52,783 nt of DNA from Planctomycetaceae bacterium. GTDB lineage: Bacteria; Planctomycetota; Phycisphaerae; Sedimentisphaerales; Anaerohalosphaeraceae. Shown here piece by piece: positions 26,253 through 34,906 of this stretch (position 1 is the first letter of the stretch; every line of letters starts with the position of its first letter). The DNA lies in the NCBI GenBank assembly GCA_021372945.1, contig JAJFTK010000002.1, forward strand, positions 1 to 52,783, given 5' to 3'. The position numbers and the translations under genes are program-made. The notes under the pieces are model-generated. The model was given only the letters and a program-made list of their open reading frames with translations, ran no database searches and was not told the origin of the DNA.

Positions 26253-27899
26253 ATGCGAATGGACCGATGTTGTTTTCTGATCATCCTGTCTATATTGACT
26301 TCAGGCGTTTTTGCGCAAGGCACAGCTTTGCCCATTCATCTCAACTCCATCGGCTATTTGCCTGACATGCCCAAGGCCGCGACCGTCACCTCTGCCTGCG
26401 CCGACTTTGCCGTCCGCAGTGCCGCCGATCACAAAACTGTCTTTTCCGGCAAGGTCACCGGTCCCGTTCATCAGGACGATCTTAACCTGGATGCGTGGAC
26501 CGCGGACTTCTCCGCTTTCACTTCCCCCGGCACATACTACCTCGAAGTGCCAGGTCTTGGCCGCTCGTGTAATTTCAAAATTGACAAGGCCGTTTATAAC
26601 GATGCATTCCATGCCGTGATGCGAGGCTTCTACCTGTGGCGCTGCGGCACGGCAGTGGAGGGCACACACAATGGCATTCGCTGTGCCCACGCGGCCTGCC
26701 ACCTCGATGACGCGTATCAAGACTACATCGGGCAGCCGAATGTGCAGCGCGACGGGGTTGGCGGCTGGCACGATGCAGGCGACTTCGGCAAATATACCGT
26801 CAACGCCGGCGTCACCATGGGCGTACTGTTCATGGCATGGGACCAGTATCAGGCCAAGCTGAAGACGCTCAAACTCGACCTGCCCGACACCGAGCCCGGC
26901 CTGCCCGATTTCCTCAATGAACTCAAATGGGAAATCGACTGGCTCCTCAAGATGCAGTACCCCGACGGTTCCGGCCGCGTCTGCCACAAGCTCACGCGTC
27001 AGCATTTCTCCGCTTTCATCATGCCCGAGACCGATCACGAAAAACGTTTTTTCACCGATTGGGGTTCGGCCGCCACCGCAGACTTTACCGCCATCATGGC
27101 GATGGCCGCCCGCTATTTTGAACCGTACGATTCCACGTATGCCAAAACCTGCCTCGACGCCGCCCTCAACAGCTATAAGTTCCTCAAAGAAAATCCTGAC
27201 AACAAGCGGCCCGACCTCAAAGACTTCACCACCGGCGGCTACGGCACCTCTGATCCCGATGACCGTCTCTGGGCCGCCGCTGAAGTTTGGCAAACCACCG
27301 GCGATCTCAATGCCTTGAATGATTTCGAGACCCATGCCCGCGATCGCCGCCGTCTCATTGAGGCCGATTGGGACTGGGGCTCCGTCGCTAATCTCGGCAT
27401 GTTTACGTATGTCACCTCCACGCGCCCCGGCCGCGACCCCAACCTCGTCAACGATATTCGCCGCGCGCTGCTTGACATGGCCGATACCCTTGTCGCGCAG
27501 GCCCGCGCCGATATCTTCGCCCGCCCCATGGGCCGCCGCTATTACTGGGGCTGCAACGGTACCGTCGCCCGCCAGGCCGTCATCCTCCTAACCGCCCATA
27601 AACTCCAGCCCAAACCCGAATACCTGAATACTGCGCTGGACGCAGTCTCGCACCTCTTCGGCCGAAACTATTACGGCCGCTCCTTCGTCACCGGCCTGGG
27701 CCATCTGCCTCCCATGCACCCGCACGACCGCCGCAGCGGCGCCGACGGCATCGACGCCCCCTGGCCCGGCTATCTCGTCGGCGGCGGAACCACCGCGACC
27801 AATTGGCAGGACATCCAGGACGACTACCGCACCAACGAGATCTGCATCAATTGGCAGTCCGCCCTCGTTTACGCCCTGGCTCCTTTCCTTTCCAGGTAG
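26253..27899 (+). CDS. GH9 endoglucanase/xyloglucanase with N-terminal Ig-like domain
   Basis: 548 residues from the ATG at 26253 (weak GAAAGGAT upstream; a TTG at 26244 is an alternative). Signal peptide about 1-22. The N-terminal CelD-type Ig-like domain (LPIHLNSIGYLPDMPKAATV; PGTYYLEVPGLGRS) is followed by the alpha/alpha barrel. Catalytic residues are visible: D174 and D177 in GGWHDAGDFGKY and E529 in TNEICINWQSALVYAL; MHPHDRRSG supplies the usual His/Arg of the active site. GH9 enzymes with this Ig domain act inside beta-1,4-glucan chains by inversion. Beside GH31, GH3 and GH2, a xyloglucan backbone is a good candidate substrate; cellulose and mixed-linkage glucan remain possible. No carbohydrate-binding module or dockerin tail is attached. 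Confidence 0.92.
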   Translation: MRMDRCCFLIILSILTSGVFAQGTALPIHLNSIGYLPDMPKAATVTSACADFAVRSAADHKTVFSGKVTGPVHQDDLNLDAWTADFSAFTSPGTYYLEVPGLGRSCNFKIDKAVYNDAFHAVMRGFYLWRCGTAVEGTHNGIRCAHAACHLDDAYQDYIGQPNVQRDGVGGWHDAGDFGKYTVNAGVTMGVLFMAWDQYQAKLKTLKLDLPDTEPGLPDFLNELKWEIDWLLKMQYPDGSGRVCHKLTRQHFSAFIMPETDHEKRFFTDWGSAATADFTAIMAMAARYFEPYDSTYAKTCLDAALNSYKFLKENPDNKRPDLKDFTTGGYGTSDPDDRLWAAAEVWQTTGDLNALNDFETHARDRRRLIEADWDWGSVANLGMFTYVTSTRPGRDPNLVNDIRRALLDMADTLVAQARADIFARPMGRRYYWGCNGTVARQAVILLTAHKLQPKPEYLNTALDAVSHLFGRNYYGRSFVTGLGHLPPMHPHDRRSGADGIDAPWPGYLVGGGTTATNWQDIQDDYRTNEICINWQSALVYALAPFLSR

Positions 27900-27918
27900 C
27901 ACGGGCATCTTGCCCGTG
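27900..27918. repeat. TCT-loop palindrome, CACGGGCA-TCT-TGCCCGTG
   Basis: Perfect 8-bp stem beginning at the last base after the GH9 stop codon. It is the longest plus-orientation copy of the family and mirrors the element at 216. Confidence 0.85.
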
Positions 27919-27933
27919 TCATCGGCAGGGCGG

Positions 27934-27958
27934 CACGGTCAAGCTTCGCTTGGCCGTG
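27934..27958. repeat. CACGGTCAAGC hairpin repeat
   Basis: CACGGTCAAGC-TTC-GCTTGGCCGTG: an 11-bp stem with one G-T pair and a 3-base loop. A diverged copy lies at 36425. The elements belong to a second palindrome family. Confidence 0.75.
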
Positions 27959-28001
27959 GCGATAATACTGAACTCCACCAGGAACTGTGCAGTCACAAAC
28001 T

Positions 28002-28050
28002 CTCCCCCTTTTTTCAAGGGCCAGTGTCAGCCGCAGGCTGACGAGGGGGT
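28002..28050. repeat. Hairpin GTCAGCC-GCA-GGCTGAC flanked by CCCCC/GGGGG
   Basis: A perfect 7-bp inner stem (28026-28042) lies between CTCCCCCTT and GAGGGGG, which could extend the pairing. Next to it comes ACTCACGACT, repeated twice (28073-28100). The whole gap before the GH2 gene is made of such elements. Confidence 0.55.
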
Positions 28051-28135
28051 ATAAGAATCCGCCTTCCACGTCTCACGACTAAGGACTCACGACTCATGAC
28101 TATCCAATGCAATTCTTCTTGCAATTTTTCCCGCG

Positions 28136-28153
28136 TACGATAAGTTTATCGTA
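28136..28153. promoter_or_regulatory. 18-bp perfect palindrome, possible operator of the GH2 gene
   Basis: TACGATAA-GT-TTATCGTA, 30 bases before the GH2 start codon. The size and symmetry fit a dimeric repressor such as a LacI- or GntR-type protein. A half-site TTATCGTA lies over the putative -10 box of the pseudopilin gene at 22689. No regulator gene of those families is in the window. Confidence 0.5.
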
Positions 28154-28183
28154 TGGATTTCAGTTCTATTCTAAGGAGTTGCT

Positions 28184-31033
28184 ATGAAGAATCTGCCGCT
28201 GCAAACCCTTTCTGCCCTCATCGTTTGTGTGCTGTCTGTTCCCGTTATGGCCGACCGTAAGTCCGTTAACTTCAATAGCGACTGGCGCTTCATCAAGGGC
28301 GAACAGCCCGCCCAGGCCGCGCAGCCCAATTTTGACGATGCCGCCTGGCAGCCCGTCCGCGTGCCGCACGATTGGGCCATCGCCGGTCCCTTCGATCCGC
28401 AGGAGCACGGCTTCGCCGCCAAGCTGCCGTGGAAGGGCGTCGGCTGGTATCGCAAGTCCTTCACGCTCGACCCCGCTGGCAGCGGCAAGCGCGTCTACCT
28501 CGATTTTGACGGCGTCATGGCCTTCCCCGAGATCTACATTAACGGCAAGCTCGCCGGCCAGTGGGACTATGGCTACATGCCCTTCCGTGTCGACGCCACG
28601 GATGCGGTTCTTTTTGGCAAACCCAACACCATCGCCGTCAAATGCGATACGCGCAAGCAGGGCACCCGCTGGTATCCCGGCGCCGGCATCTACCGCAAGG
28701 TCACGCTGACGCTGTGCGATCCCGTTCACATCGCCCATTGGGGCACGGTCGTGACTACGCCCGAGATCACGGACCAGCAAGCCGTCATCTCCGTAACCTG
28801 CACGCTTGAAAATCACACCAACGAAGCGGCCAAGCCTCAATACCGCGTGATCGTCACCGATCCTTTCGGCAAGAAAATTACTGATGGTTCGTGCCGAGTT
28901 GTCATATCAGCGCAAGACCTCGCGATGACCATTAAGGACCGGATTATAATTAACGCACCGGTTCTCTGGGACATCGTTGACCCAAAACTTTATACATTAG
29001 TGGTAACAGTTGAAAAGGATGGCAAGGCTATCGATTCTGAGACAGTGCCTTTCGGCATTCGCCAATTCGAGTTCACCGCCGATGACGGCTTCCATCTCAA
29101 CGGCCGCCGCGTCCAACTCTATGGCGTCAATCTCCACCACGACCACGGCCCGCTCGGCGCCGCCTTCTACCCCCGCGCCATGGAACGACAGCTCGAGATC
29201 ATGCGCGAGATTGGCGTCAACTCCATTCGCACCAGCCACAACCCGCCGGCGCCCGAACTGCTGGACCTGTGCGACCGCATGGGCTTTGTCGTCTGGGACG
29301 AGGCATTTGACAAGTGGGACGACAAGGCCGGCCGCCATGACCACCAGCCGCCGCTGGAGCAACTCGCCGAACGGCAGATCCGCAACCTCGTCACGCGCGA
29401 CCGTAACCATCCCTCCATCGTCATCTGGTCCATCGGCAACGAGATCGGCAATTCCTCCGACGATCAGAAAGGCAAGGACGGCCCGCGCGTGAAGATGATG
29501 CGCGACTTCGTGCTCAAATACGATGCCACGCGGCCCGTCGGCATGGCCGATTGCATCCCGGAAACGGCCAACCAGCCGATCCTCGATGCCCTCGATGTCG
29601 TCGGCTGGAACTACGGCCGCCGCTACTCCATCTTTAGAGAACGCTATCCCGACAAGCCCATTATCTACAGTGAATCCGCTTCGGCCCTGAGCACGCGCGG
29701 CTTCTACCAACTGCCGCTGCCGGTCACCAAGATCGACTACGCCGAGGATAAGCTGCAAGTCGATTCCTACGACCTCAACGCCGCCCCGTGGTCCGACATC
29801 GCCGACGCGGAATTTGCGCTGATGGAGCAGGATAAGTTCGTCGCCGGCGAGATGGTCTGGACGGGCTTTGACTATCTCGGCGAGCCCACCCCGTTCGACG
29901 AGCAGGCCAAGAGTTCGTATTTCGGCATCGTGGATCTCTGCGGCATCCCCAAGGACCGCTTCTACCTGTATCGCAGCTATTGGCGTCCCGATGTTACCAC
30001 CGTTCACATCCTGCCGCACTGGAACTGGCCCCAGCGCCTCGGCCAGAACGTCCCCGTTTTCGTCTATACCAACGGTGACTCCGCCGAACTGTTTCTCAAC
30101 GGCAAATCCCTGGGCCGCCGAACCAAAGGCGAGATCCCGCCCAAACCCGCGGACCTGGCCGCCGGTAAGCCCGCCATGGCCTCCAGCACGCAGTCCGAAC
30201 AAACGGATGCCGCAATGGCCCTCGACAGCAATAGCGAAACCCGCTGGTGCGCTGCCGACGGCGGCAAGTTCCAGTGGCTTCAGGTCGATCTCGAGAGTGT
30301 GCAGCCCGTCCGCTTCATCGGCCTTGAATTTGAAAAGGAAGCCAAGAACTACGGCTACGAGATCGCCGTTTCCTCCGACAACACCCAGTGGCAAAAGGTC
30401 GTCACTCAATCGACCAGCAGCCGTCCGCAGTATGGCGGCCCGCGCGAAGCCTTTCACCACGTCGACGTCCAGGCCCGCTACGTCAAGATCACCTTCACCG
30501 ATTTCAGGAACGGCGTCTGGGCGAGCGTCCGCAAGCTTGGTCTCTACCCGGAAGGCATGGAGTCCGATTATTATGCACCGACCTACAAGTATCGTCTGCG
30601 CTTTAACGATGTCATCTATCAGCCCGGCGAGCTGAAGGCCGTCGCCTACAAGGATGGCAAAGAGATTGGCCAGGCCGTGATGAAGACCGCCGGCCAGCCC
30701 GCTCAACTGCGCCTGACGCCCGACCGCTCGCGGCTTGCCGCCTCCGGCATGGACCTGTCCTATGTCCTCGTCGAGGCATTGGATGAGGATGGCAACCTCT
30801 GCCCACTGGCCGATAACAGTGTGAAGTTCAGGATCGAAGGGCCCGCCCAGATCGCCGGCGTCGGCAACGGCAATCCAATGTCGCAGGAACCCTTCCAGGC
30901 CGACCATCGCAAGCTCTTCTACGGCAAGGCCATGCTCATTCTGAGAACCCTCGAGGCCAAACCCGGCCCCATTCAGGTCACTGCATCAGCCGATGGTCTT
31001 AAGGACGCCAAGGCATCCCTTCAATCCGAATAA
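28184..31033 (+). CDS. GH2 beta-galactosidase with C-terminal discoidin-like domain
   Basis: 949 residues; ATG after AAGGAG. Signal peptide about 1-23 (VPVMA-D). Order: sugar-binding jelly-roll (about 25-185; DFDGVMAFPEIYINGK, WYPGAGIYRKV), Ig-like domain (about 190-300), barrel (about 300-600), DUF4982-like domain, F5/8-type discoidin domain (about 661-790; NSETRWCAADGGKFQWLQVDLE, RYVKITFTDFRNG) and a last Ig-like domain. The acid/base is E420 (SIGNEIGNSS) and the nucleophile E497 (IIYSESASAL); TSHNPPAPELLDLCDRMGF is the classical GH2 stretch. This architecture is known from Bacteroidetes beta-galactosidases that act on galactosylated xyloglucan or other glycans. It closes the plus-strand carbohydrate locus. 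Beta-mannosidase or glucuronidase activity is less likely. Confidence 0.9.
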   Translation: MKNLPLQTLSALIVCVLSVPVMADRKSVNFNSDWRFIKGEQPAQAAQPNFDDAAWQPVRVPHDWAIAGPFDPQEHGFAAKLPWKGVGWYRKSFTLDPAGSGKRVYLDFDGVMAFPEIYINGKLAGQWDYGYMPFRVDATDAVLFGKPNTIAVKCDTRKQGTRWYPGAGIYRKVTLTLCDPVHIAHWGTVVTTPEITDQQAVISVTCTLENHTNEAAKPQYRVIVTDPFGKKITDGSCRVVISAQDLAMTIKDRIIINAPVLWDIVDPKLYTLVVTVEKDGKAIDSETVPFGIRQFEFTADDGFHLNGRRVQLYGVNLHHDHGPLGAAFYPRAMERQLEIMREIGVNSIRTSHNPPAPELLDLCDRMGFVVWDEAFDKWDDKAGRHDHQPPLEQLAERQIRNLVTRDRNHPSIVIWSIGNEIGNSSDDQKGKDGPRVKMMRDFVLKYDATRPVGMADCIPETANQPILDALDVVGWNYGRRYSIFRERYPDKPIIYSESASALSTRGFYQLPLPVTKIDYAEDKLQVDSYDLNAAPWSDIADAEFALMEQDKFVAGEMVWTGFDYLGEPTPFDEQAKSSYFGIVDLCGIPKDRFYLYRSYWRPDVTTVHILPHWNWPQRLGQNVPVFVYTNGDSAELFLNGKSLGRRTKGEIPPKPADLAAGKPAMASSTQSEQTDAAMALDSNSETRWCAADGGKFQWLQVDLESVQPVRFIGLEFEKEAKNYGYEIAVSSDNTQWQKVVTQSTSSRPQYGGPREAFHHVDVQARYVKITFTDFRNGVWASVRKLGLYPEGMESDYYAPTYKYRLRFNDVIYQPGELKAVAYKDGKEIGQAVMKTAGQPAQLRLTPDRSRLAASGMDLSYVLVEALDEDGNLCPLADNSVKFRIEGPAQIAGVGNGNPMSQEPFQADHRKLFYGKAMLILRTLEAKPGPIQVTASADGLKDAKASLQSE

Positions 31034-31041
31034 GTGCGAAC

Positions 31042-31058
31042 GCGGGCGTCTCGCCCGC
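31042..31058. repeat. TCT-loop palindrome, GCGGGCG-TCT-CGCCCGC
   Basis: Perfect 7-bp stem nine bases after the GH2 stop codon. The stem sequence differs from the other copies, but the TCT loop is kept. Confidence 0.75.
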
Positions 31059-31114
31059 ATTGACCGTTTGCGATAATGCAGCCATATTGTGAACGGTCAC
31101 AGATAGGGAGCAGC

Positions 31115-31159
31115 AAATAGAAAACGGGCAGCCGGATCGTTCGATCCGTATCTGCCCGC
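31115..31159 (-). terminator. Terminator after the PEP-CTERM gene
   Basis: On the minus strand CGGGCAG...GGATC-GAAC-GATCC...CTGCCCG folds into a long two-part stem followed by TTTTCTATTT. It also lies 90 bases after the GH2 gene and may stop plus-strand transcription less well, since only a short T-poor stretch follows on that side. Confidence 0.7.
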
Positions 31160-31194
31160 TTAATCTCTACCTGAGAAAAGTTGTCGTTGCGGAA

Positions 31195-31839
31195 TTACTT
31201 GCGGCGAAGCAGGCCCAACAGCCCAAGTCCCAGCAGCGTCATCGTTGCCGGTTCCGGCACTAATACCTGAACATTATCAAAGTAGTGAACAGCGCCGCCC
31301 TGGAAATCGATGATGGTGTCGCCAAACTCATCAACATGCGATGTGGTCTTGGCGGAGTTACTGATGAAGCCGATATTGACATAAGTCGTGGCTGCTGCAA
31401 TTTTCGCCATCACGTTGGCAGGTATTTGAAAGATCAGGCTTTGTGTCGTGCCCGAGACCAGATCTGCGTAGGCAACGCCGTCCCAGAAACCATTGCAGTT
31501 CACCAGCAGTCCCAACTGTCCGCCCCAGCCGCCCTCGTTGATGAACGAGGTTACGTCAACAGAAACTTTTCCTACGGTCGCAAGGTCGTTCCTAACCTGC
31601 GCGCCATCGGCCCGGTCGAGAATGGCGACTTCCATCACTTCGACCCAATCGCCGTTATAGGCGTCTGCCTTCATCGACCCGGTACCCAGAGTGGGATATT
31701 GATCCGAGGTACCGAGATTTGTTCCCCAGCCGACCCACCAACCGTCCATCGAGCCATTCTCAAAATCGCCGACAACTGTGTTGCCGAAGCTCGTCGCGGC
31801 CAAAACCGCAAACAATGAGAGAACAAGTCTTGCTTTCAT
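31195..31839 (-). CDS. PEP-CTERM sorting-signal protein
   Basis: 214 residues from an ATG with AGGAGAAGG upstream. Signal peptide about 1-20 (ending ATSFG-N). The mature part is a single beta-sandwich-like domain (VVGDFENGSMDGWWVGWGTN, WVEVMEVAILDR, VHYFDNVQVLV), similar in layout to carbohydrate-binding domains and to the N-terminal domain of the LamG protein at 20558. The end is a full PEP-CTERM signal: VPEPAT, a hydrophobic helix, then RRK. Such proteins are processed by an exosortase and exported to the cell surface or biofilm matrix. No exosortase gene is seen in this window. It is a single-gene unit facing the GH2 gene. Confidence 0.92.
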   Translation of the reverse strand: MKARLVLSLFAVLAATSFGNTVVGDFENGSMDGWWVGWGTNLGTSDQYPTLGTGSMKADAYNGDWVEVMEVAILDRADGAQVRNDLATVGKVSVDVTSFINEGGWGGQLGLLVNCNGFWDGVAYADLVSGTTQSLIFQIPANVMAKIAAATTYVNIGFISNSAKTTSHVDEFGDTIIDFQGGAVHYFDNVQVLVPEPATMTLLGLGLLGLLRRK

Positions 31840-32001
31840 CTTACCTTCTCCTATATACAAAGATTTTTTTGTTGATGCGGCCTTGGGCGAGCGGCTCAGG
31901 TATGAAAAAAAGAAATGGCTCTTCTCATCTTTCCTCGCTCACCTGCGGCGCATTTACACAACTCTCCGCAGTCTAATAAATCTCCACATAGCTATAGCCG
32001 C

Positions 32002-32020
32002 AAAACGTGCAGTTTTGCAC
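32002..32020 (-). terminator. Possible weak terminator after hydE
   Basis: On the minus strand GTGCA-AAAC-TGCAC is followed by GTTTTGC, about 55 bases past the hydE stop codon. The stem is short. Confidence 0.35.
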
Positions 32021-32073
32021 TATTTTCACAGAAAAATTTGAAAATCGTCGCGATTATAAAGCCATTATAGAGG

Positions 32074-33171
32074 TCAAATTGCATCAATGCTCTTCTTCCG
32101 CCTTCCGCCGCATCCTGTCCCAAGTTCCCTTCCAATCGCTGCGATCCTGCCCTTGAGGCAGCCCTGGCACTGGTTGGCGGTTTCATTCAGGCACGCCTTG
32201 CCCGGGTAGATCTCGTACTTGGTCCGATATTCCATCGGTGTAACGTTCGGCATCACCACATTCGCTCCTCGCATCAGCCCAAGTTCCCGCCCGTTGGCGC
32301 GGTTGACCGTCGCCAACGCCGTCGTACTGGGGATATTCGCCTCGGGACACATGATACGGCTTAATGCCACAACCTTGTACGTCATCAGCTCCGTATTCGG
32401 CACAGTGTGGCTCTTTAGTGTGGCCGAAGCATCTTGCTTCGGAATTAATTCGGGACCACCCAGATCGATTTCCCCCTTTCCCAGCGGCGTCAGCGGATTT
32501 TCGATATACGGCCCCACGCCAATCATATCCAGATCCAACTCTCGGAACAGTTCGATATCCCGCGCAAGCGTTCCATAGGTCTGCCCCGGGATGCCTACCA
32601 TCACTCCCGAGCCAACCTCGTACCCGATCTGCTTGAGTTGCCTGAGCATGTCAAACCGGTCATACTCCTGTCCCGGCCGACTTGGGTGAATGGTCTCATA
32701 CAGTTTCCTATCCGATGTCTCAAACCGCAGCAAATATCGATCCGCGCCCGCGTGCCGCCACGTCTGCAAATCCTCATGCGGCCGCTCCCCCATGCTCAGC
32801 GTAACCGCCAGCGGCGTTTCGGCCTTGATGCGCCTGACGATCTGGGCCAGCCACTCGGTCGTGATCCCATAATCCTCACCCGCCTGCATCACAACCGTGC
32901 CGTATCCATACGCCTGCGCCTCATGCACGCATTGCAGGATCTCGTCGGCGCTCATTCGATACCGCTGCATCTGCCGGTTATCCGCCGAAAGCCCGCAATA
33001 CGCGCATCGCCGCACGCACCAATTGCTGATCTCCAGCAGTCCCCGCAAATGTACCGCATCGCCCACGTGCTCTCTGCGTACCGCGTCCGCCGCCGTCCAA
33101 AGCTGGCTAAGCCTTTGCTCGTCCGTCTCCCTCAGCCATTGCTCAATTTCTGTGCGGTCCTTTGCGTCCAT
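32074..33171 (-). CDS. hydE: [FeFe]-hydrogenase H-cluster radical SAM maturase HydE
   Basis: 365 residues, normal for HydE. The radical SAM motif is C52/C56/C59 (SNWCVRRCAYCGLSADN). Other marks are VVMQAGEDYGITTEW, DRYLLRFETSDRKLYETIHP, GVMVGIPGQTYGTLARDI and near the end GANVVMPNVTPMEYR with PGKACLNETANQCQGCLKGR. HydE acts in the cytoplasm with HydF and HydG to build the 2Fe subcluster of [FeFe]-hydrogenase; it is involved in making the dithiomethylamine bridge. It is the last gene of the hydG-orphan-hydF-hydE set. The related biotin synthase and MqnC families are excluded by the LLRFETSDRKLYETIHP and TPMEYR blocks. Confidence 0.93.
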   Translation of the reverse strand: MDAKDRTEIEQWLRETDEQRLSQLWTAADAVRREHVGDAVHLRGLLEISNWCVRRCAYCGLSADNRQMQRYRMSADEILQCVHEAQAYGYGTVVMQAGEDYGITTEWLAQIVRRIKAETPLAVTLSMGERPHEDLQTWRHAGADRYLLRFETSDRKLYETIHPSRPGQEYDRFDMLRQLKQIGYEVGSGVMVGIPGQTYGTLARDIELFRELDLDMIGVGPYIENPLTPLGKGEIDLGGPELIPKQDASATLKSHTVPNTELMTYKVVALSRIMCPEANIPSTTALATVNRANGRELGLMRGANVVMPNVTPMEYRTKYEIYPGKACLNETANQCQGCLKGRIAAIGRELGTGCGGRRKKSIDAI

Positions 33172-33199
33172 TTAGATTTTGTCATTTGGTCATTTTTTG

Positions 33200-33259
33200 T
33201 TGTTTAGAGTTTAGGATTTAATTGATCTTCCGTGTCCTTCCGTGCATTCCGTGGTTAGA
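33200..33259. repeat. TTGTTTAGAG / TTCCGTG interspersed repeat at the end of hydF
   Basis: TTGTTTAGAGTTTAGGATTT (33200-33219) is followed by three TTCCGTG/CATTCCGTG-type units (33228-33259). The same two parts occur in the same order at 36471-36542. The repeat supplies the last 13 codons of hydF. Confidence 0.8.
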
Positions 33260-34486
33260 ATTTTTGTACGCCTCCAAGGCTGCGGGGAAAGGCTGCAGCG
33301 CCCGCTCAAACAGCCCCAGGCTGTATGCGATGACCAGCCCGTAGTTCGTGATCGGTACGCCCGCCTGCCTGCACTTCAAAATCCGGCTCAGCATCAGCCG
33401 CCGGTTCCACATGCACGCCCCGCAGTGGATCACCAGCTTATACGGTGATAGGTCCTCGGGGTAGTCCTGCCCCTGCACCGTCGTAAACTCCAGCTTGCCG
33501 CCCACGTACTTGTTCAGCCAGTTCGGGATCTTCACCCGCCCGATATCCTCGCCGATCGGATGATGGCTGCACGCCTCTGCCACCAGCACCTTGTCGCCGG
33601 GCCTCAACTGCTCGACCGCCATGGCCCCCAGCGCCTGCGTCACCAGGTCGCCCTTGAAACGCGAGTATAGAACCGAAAAACCCGTCATCATCACTTCCGG
33701 CGGCGTTACCGCGCTGACCTTTTCGAACGCCTGCGAATCGGTCACCACCAGCTTGGGCGGCTGCTTCAGATTCGCCATCGCCGCGGGCAATTGCTGTTCC
33801 GTAACCACAACGCACATGGCCTGCGTTTCCAGCAAATCGCGTATCGTCTGCACCTGCGGCAGGATGAGCCGACCCCTGGGTGCTTCTTTGTCAATCGGAA
33901 CTACCAGCACTGCCGTTTGTCCCGCCCCTACGATATCTCCGGCGATGATGGGATTGTCTATGAAGTCGGGGGGCGCGGCGTTCAGAATGGACTGGCGAAA
34001 TTCCTCGGCGCCGTGCGGCTTATTTGCGGCTGTCCTGGCGATGGCGATCTTCTTTGCCGACAGCATCGCAACGCTCTCGGCAGGGGGGCTCTGCAGATCG
34101 CTCTTATTGAATACCGCGATAACCGGCACGTTTCGCGTTTCAAGTTCTGCAAGCAGTTTTTCTTCAAAGCCGCCCCATGTGCCGTCGGTTACGATCACGC
34201 CCAGGTCCACGCGGTCCAGCGCCTTGCGGGTCTTATCGATCCGCCGCTCTCCCAATGCGCCTTCATCGTCGATCCCGGCCGTATCAATAAACAATACCGG
34301 CCCGACCGGCAGCAGCTCCATCGGCTTTTCCACAGGGTCCGTCGTCGTTCCGGCGAATTCTGAAACGATCGACACCTCCTGCCGCACGACTGCGTTCAGC
34401 AGGCTCGATTTGCCCACGTTCCGCCGCCCGAACAGCCCGATATGCAGCCGCATCCCTTTAGGTGTAGATTGTGTCATAGTTGTCAT
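33218..34486 (-). CDS. hydF: [FeFe]-hydrogenase maturation GTPase HydF
   Basis: 422 residues. The GTPase domain shows the P-loop GLFGRRNVGKS (17-27), the switch region FAGTTTDPVEK, and IDTAGIDDEG; NKSD is present as AVFNKSDL. The C-terminal cluster-binding domain keeps the Cys/His ligands: ACSHHPIGEDIGRVKIPNW and HCGACMWNRR. HydF is the scaffold on which HydE and HydG assemble the 2Fe unit before transfer to the hydrogenase. The final 13 residues (SNHGMHGRTRKIN) come from an interspersed repeat; family members usually end shortly after the ALEAY helix. The upstream gene ends 24 bases before its ATG, on the same strand. Confidence 0.95.
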   Translation of the reverse strand: MTTMTQSTPKGMRLHIGLFGRRNVGKSSLLNAVVRQEVSIVSEFAGTTTDPVEKPMELLPVGPVLFIDTAGIDDEGALGERRIDKTRKALDRVDLGVIVTDGTWGGFEEKLLAELETRNVPVIAVFNKSDLQSPPAESVAMLSAKKIAIARTAANKPHGAEEFRQSILNAAPPDFIDNPIIAGDIVGAGQTAVLVVPIDKEAPRGRLILPQVQTIRDLLETQAMCVVVTEQQLPAAMANLKQPPKLVVTDSQAFEKVSAVTPPEVMMTGFSVLYSRFKGDLVTQALGAMAVEQLRPGDKVLVAEACSHHPIGEDIGRVKIPNWLNKYVGGKLEFTTVQGQDYPEDLSPYKLVIHCGACMWNRRLMLSRILKCRQAGVPITNYGLVIAYSLGLFERALQPFPAALEAYKNSNHGMHGRTRKIN

Positions 34487-34510
34487 TTATTGAGTGGGCA
34501 ACTCCCACTA

Positions 34511-34906
34511 TTACTCAGTCTGATCACTTTCTTTCCAGCACAAATAGATATCTTCCCATTCATCTGTCGTGCCGATATACCTTTTCGTGAACCCTGGGTA
34601 TATTCTTGGCAACTGTTTAATGAACTCTTCCAGATTGCTCCAATGAGATTTCGAAAGATATGCTTGTTTATTCCCTCTCATCTTAAGACGAACGGTCAGA
34701 TCGAAATCAGGGTCTTCTATCGTAATCTCTACAACTTCTTTCCAATAACACTTCCAAAAAGATCTTATTCTCACAAAGCATAATACTAAAACAGCATAGA
34801 ATCTTTCCTCATCCCATTCGATATAGGATTGGAATAGTTTTGATAAAACTCTATTAAGAACTTGTTTCAGATTCAGGTCCAATAACGATTCTTTAACAAA
34901 AGACAT
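34511..34906 (-). CDS. Orphan protein between hydG and hydF
   Basis: 131 residues, unrecognised. The gene is much AT-richer than hydG and hydF on either side. It overlaps the end of hydG by 14 bases and ends 24 bases before hydF, so it is in the operon by position. The sequence is soluble, with aromatic-rich stretches (FYAVLVLCFVRIRSFWKCYWKEVVEITIEDPDFDL) and an acidic end (GTTDEWEDIYLCWKES). No Cys/His set suggests a cluster. It is not a known maturase. It may be a newly inserted gene or a small accessory factor. Confidence 0.6.
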   Translation of the reverse strand: MSFVKESLLDLNLKQVLNRVLSKLFQSYIEWDEERFYAVLVLCFVRIRSFWKCYWKEVVEITIEDPDFDLTVRLKMRGNKQAYLSKSHWSNLEEFIKQLPRIYPGFTKRYIGTTDEWEDIYLCWKESDQTE

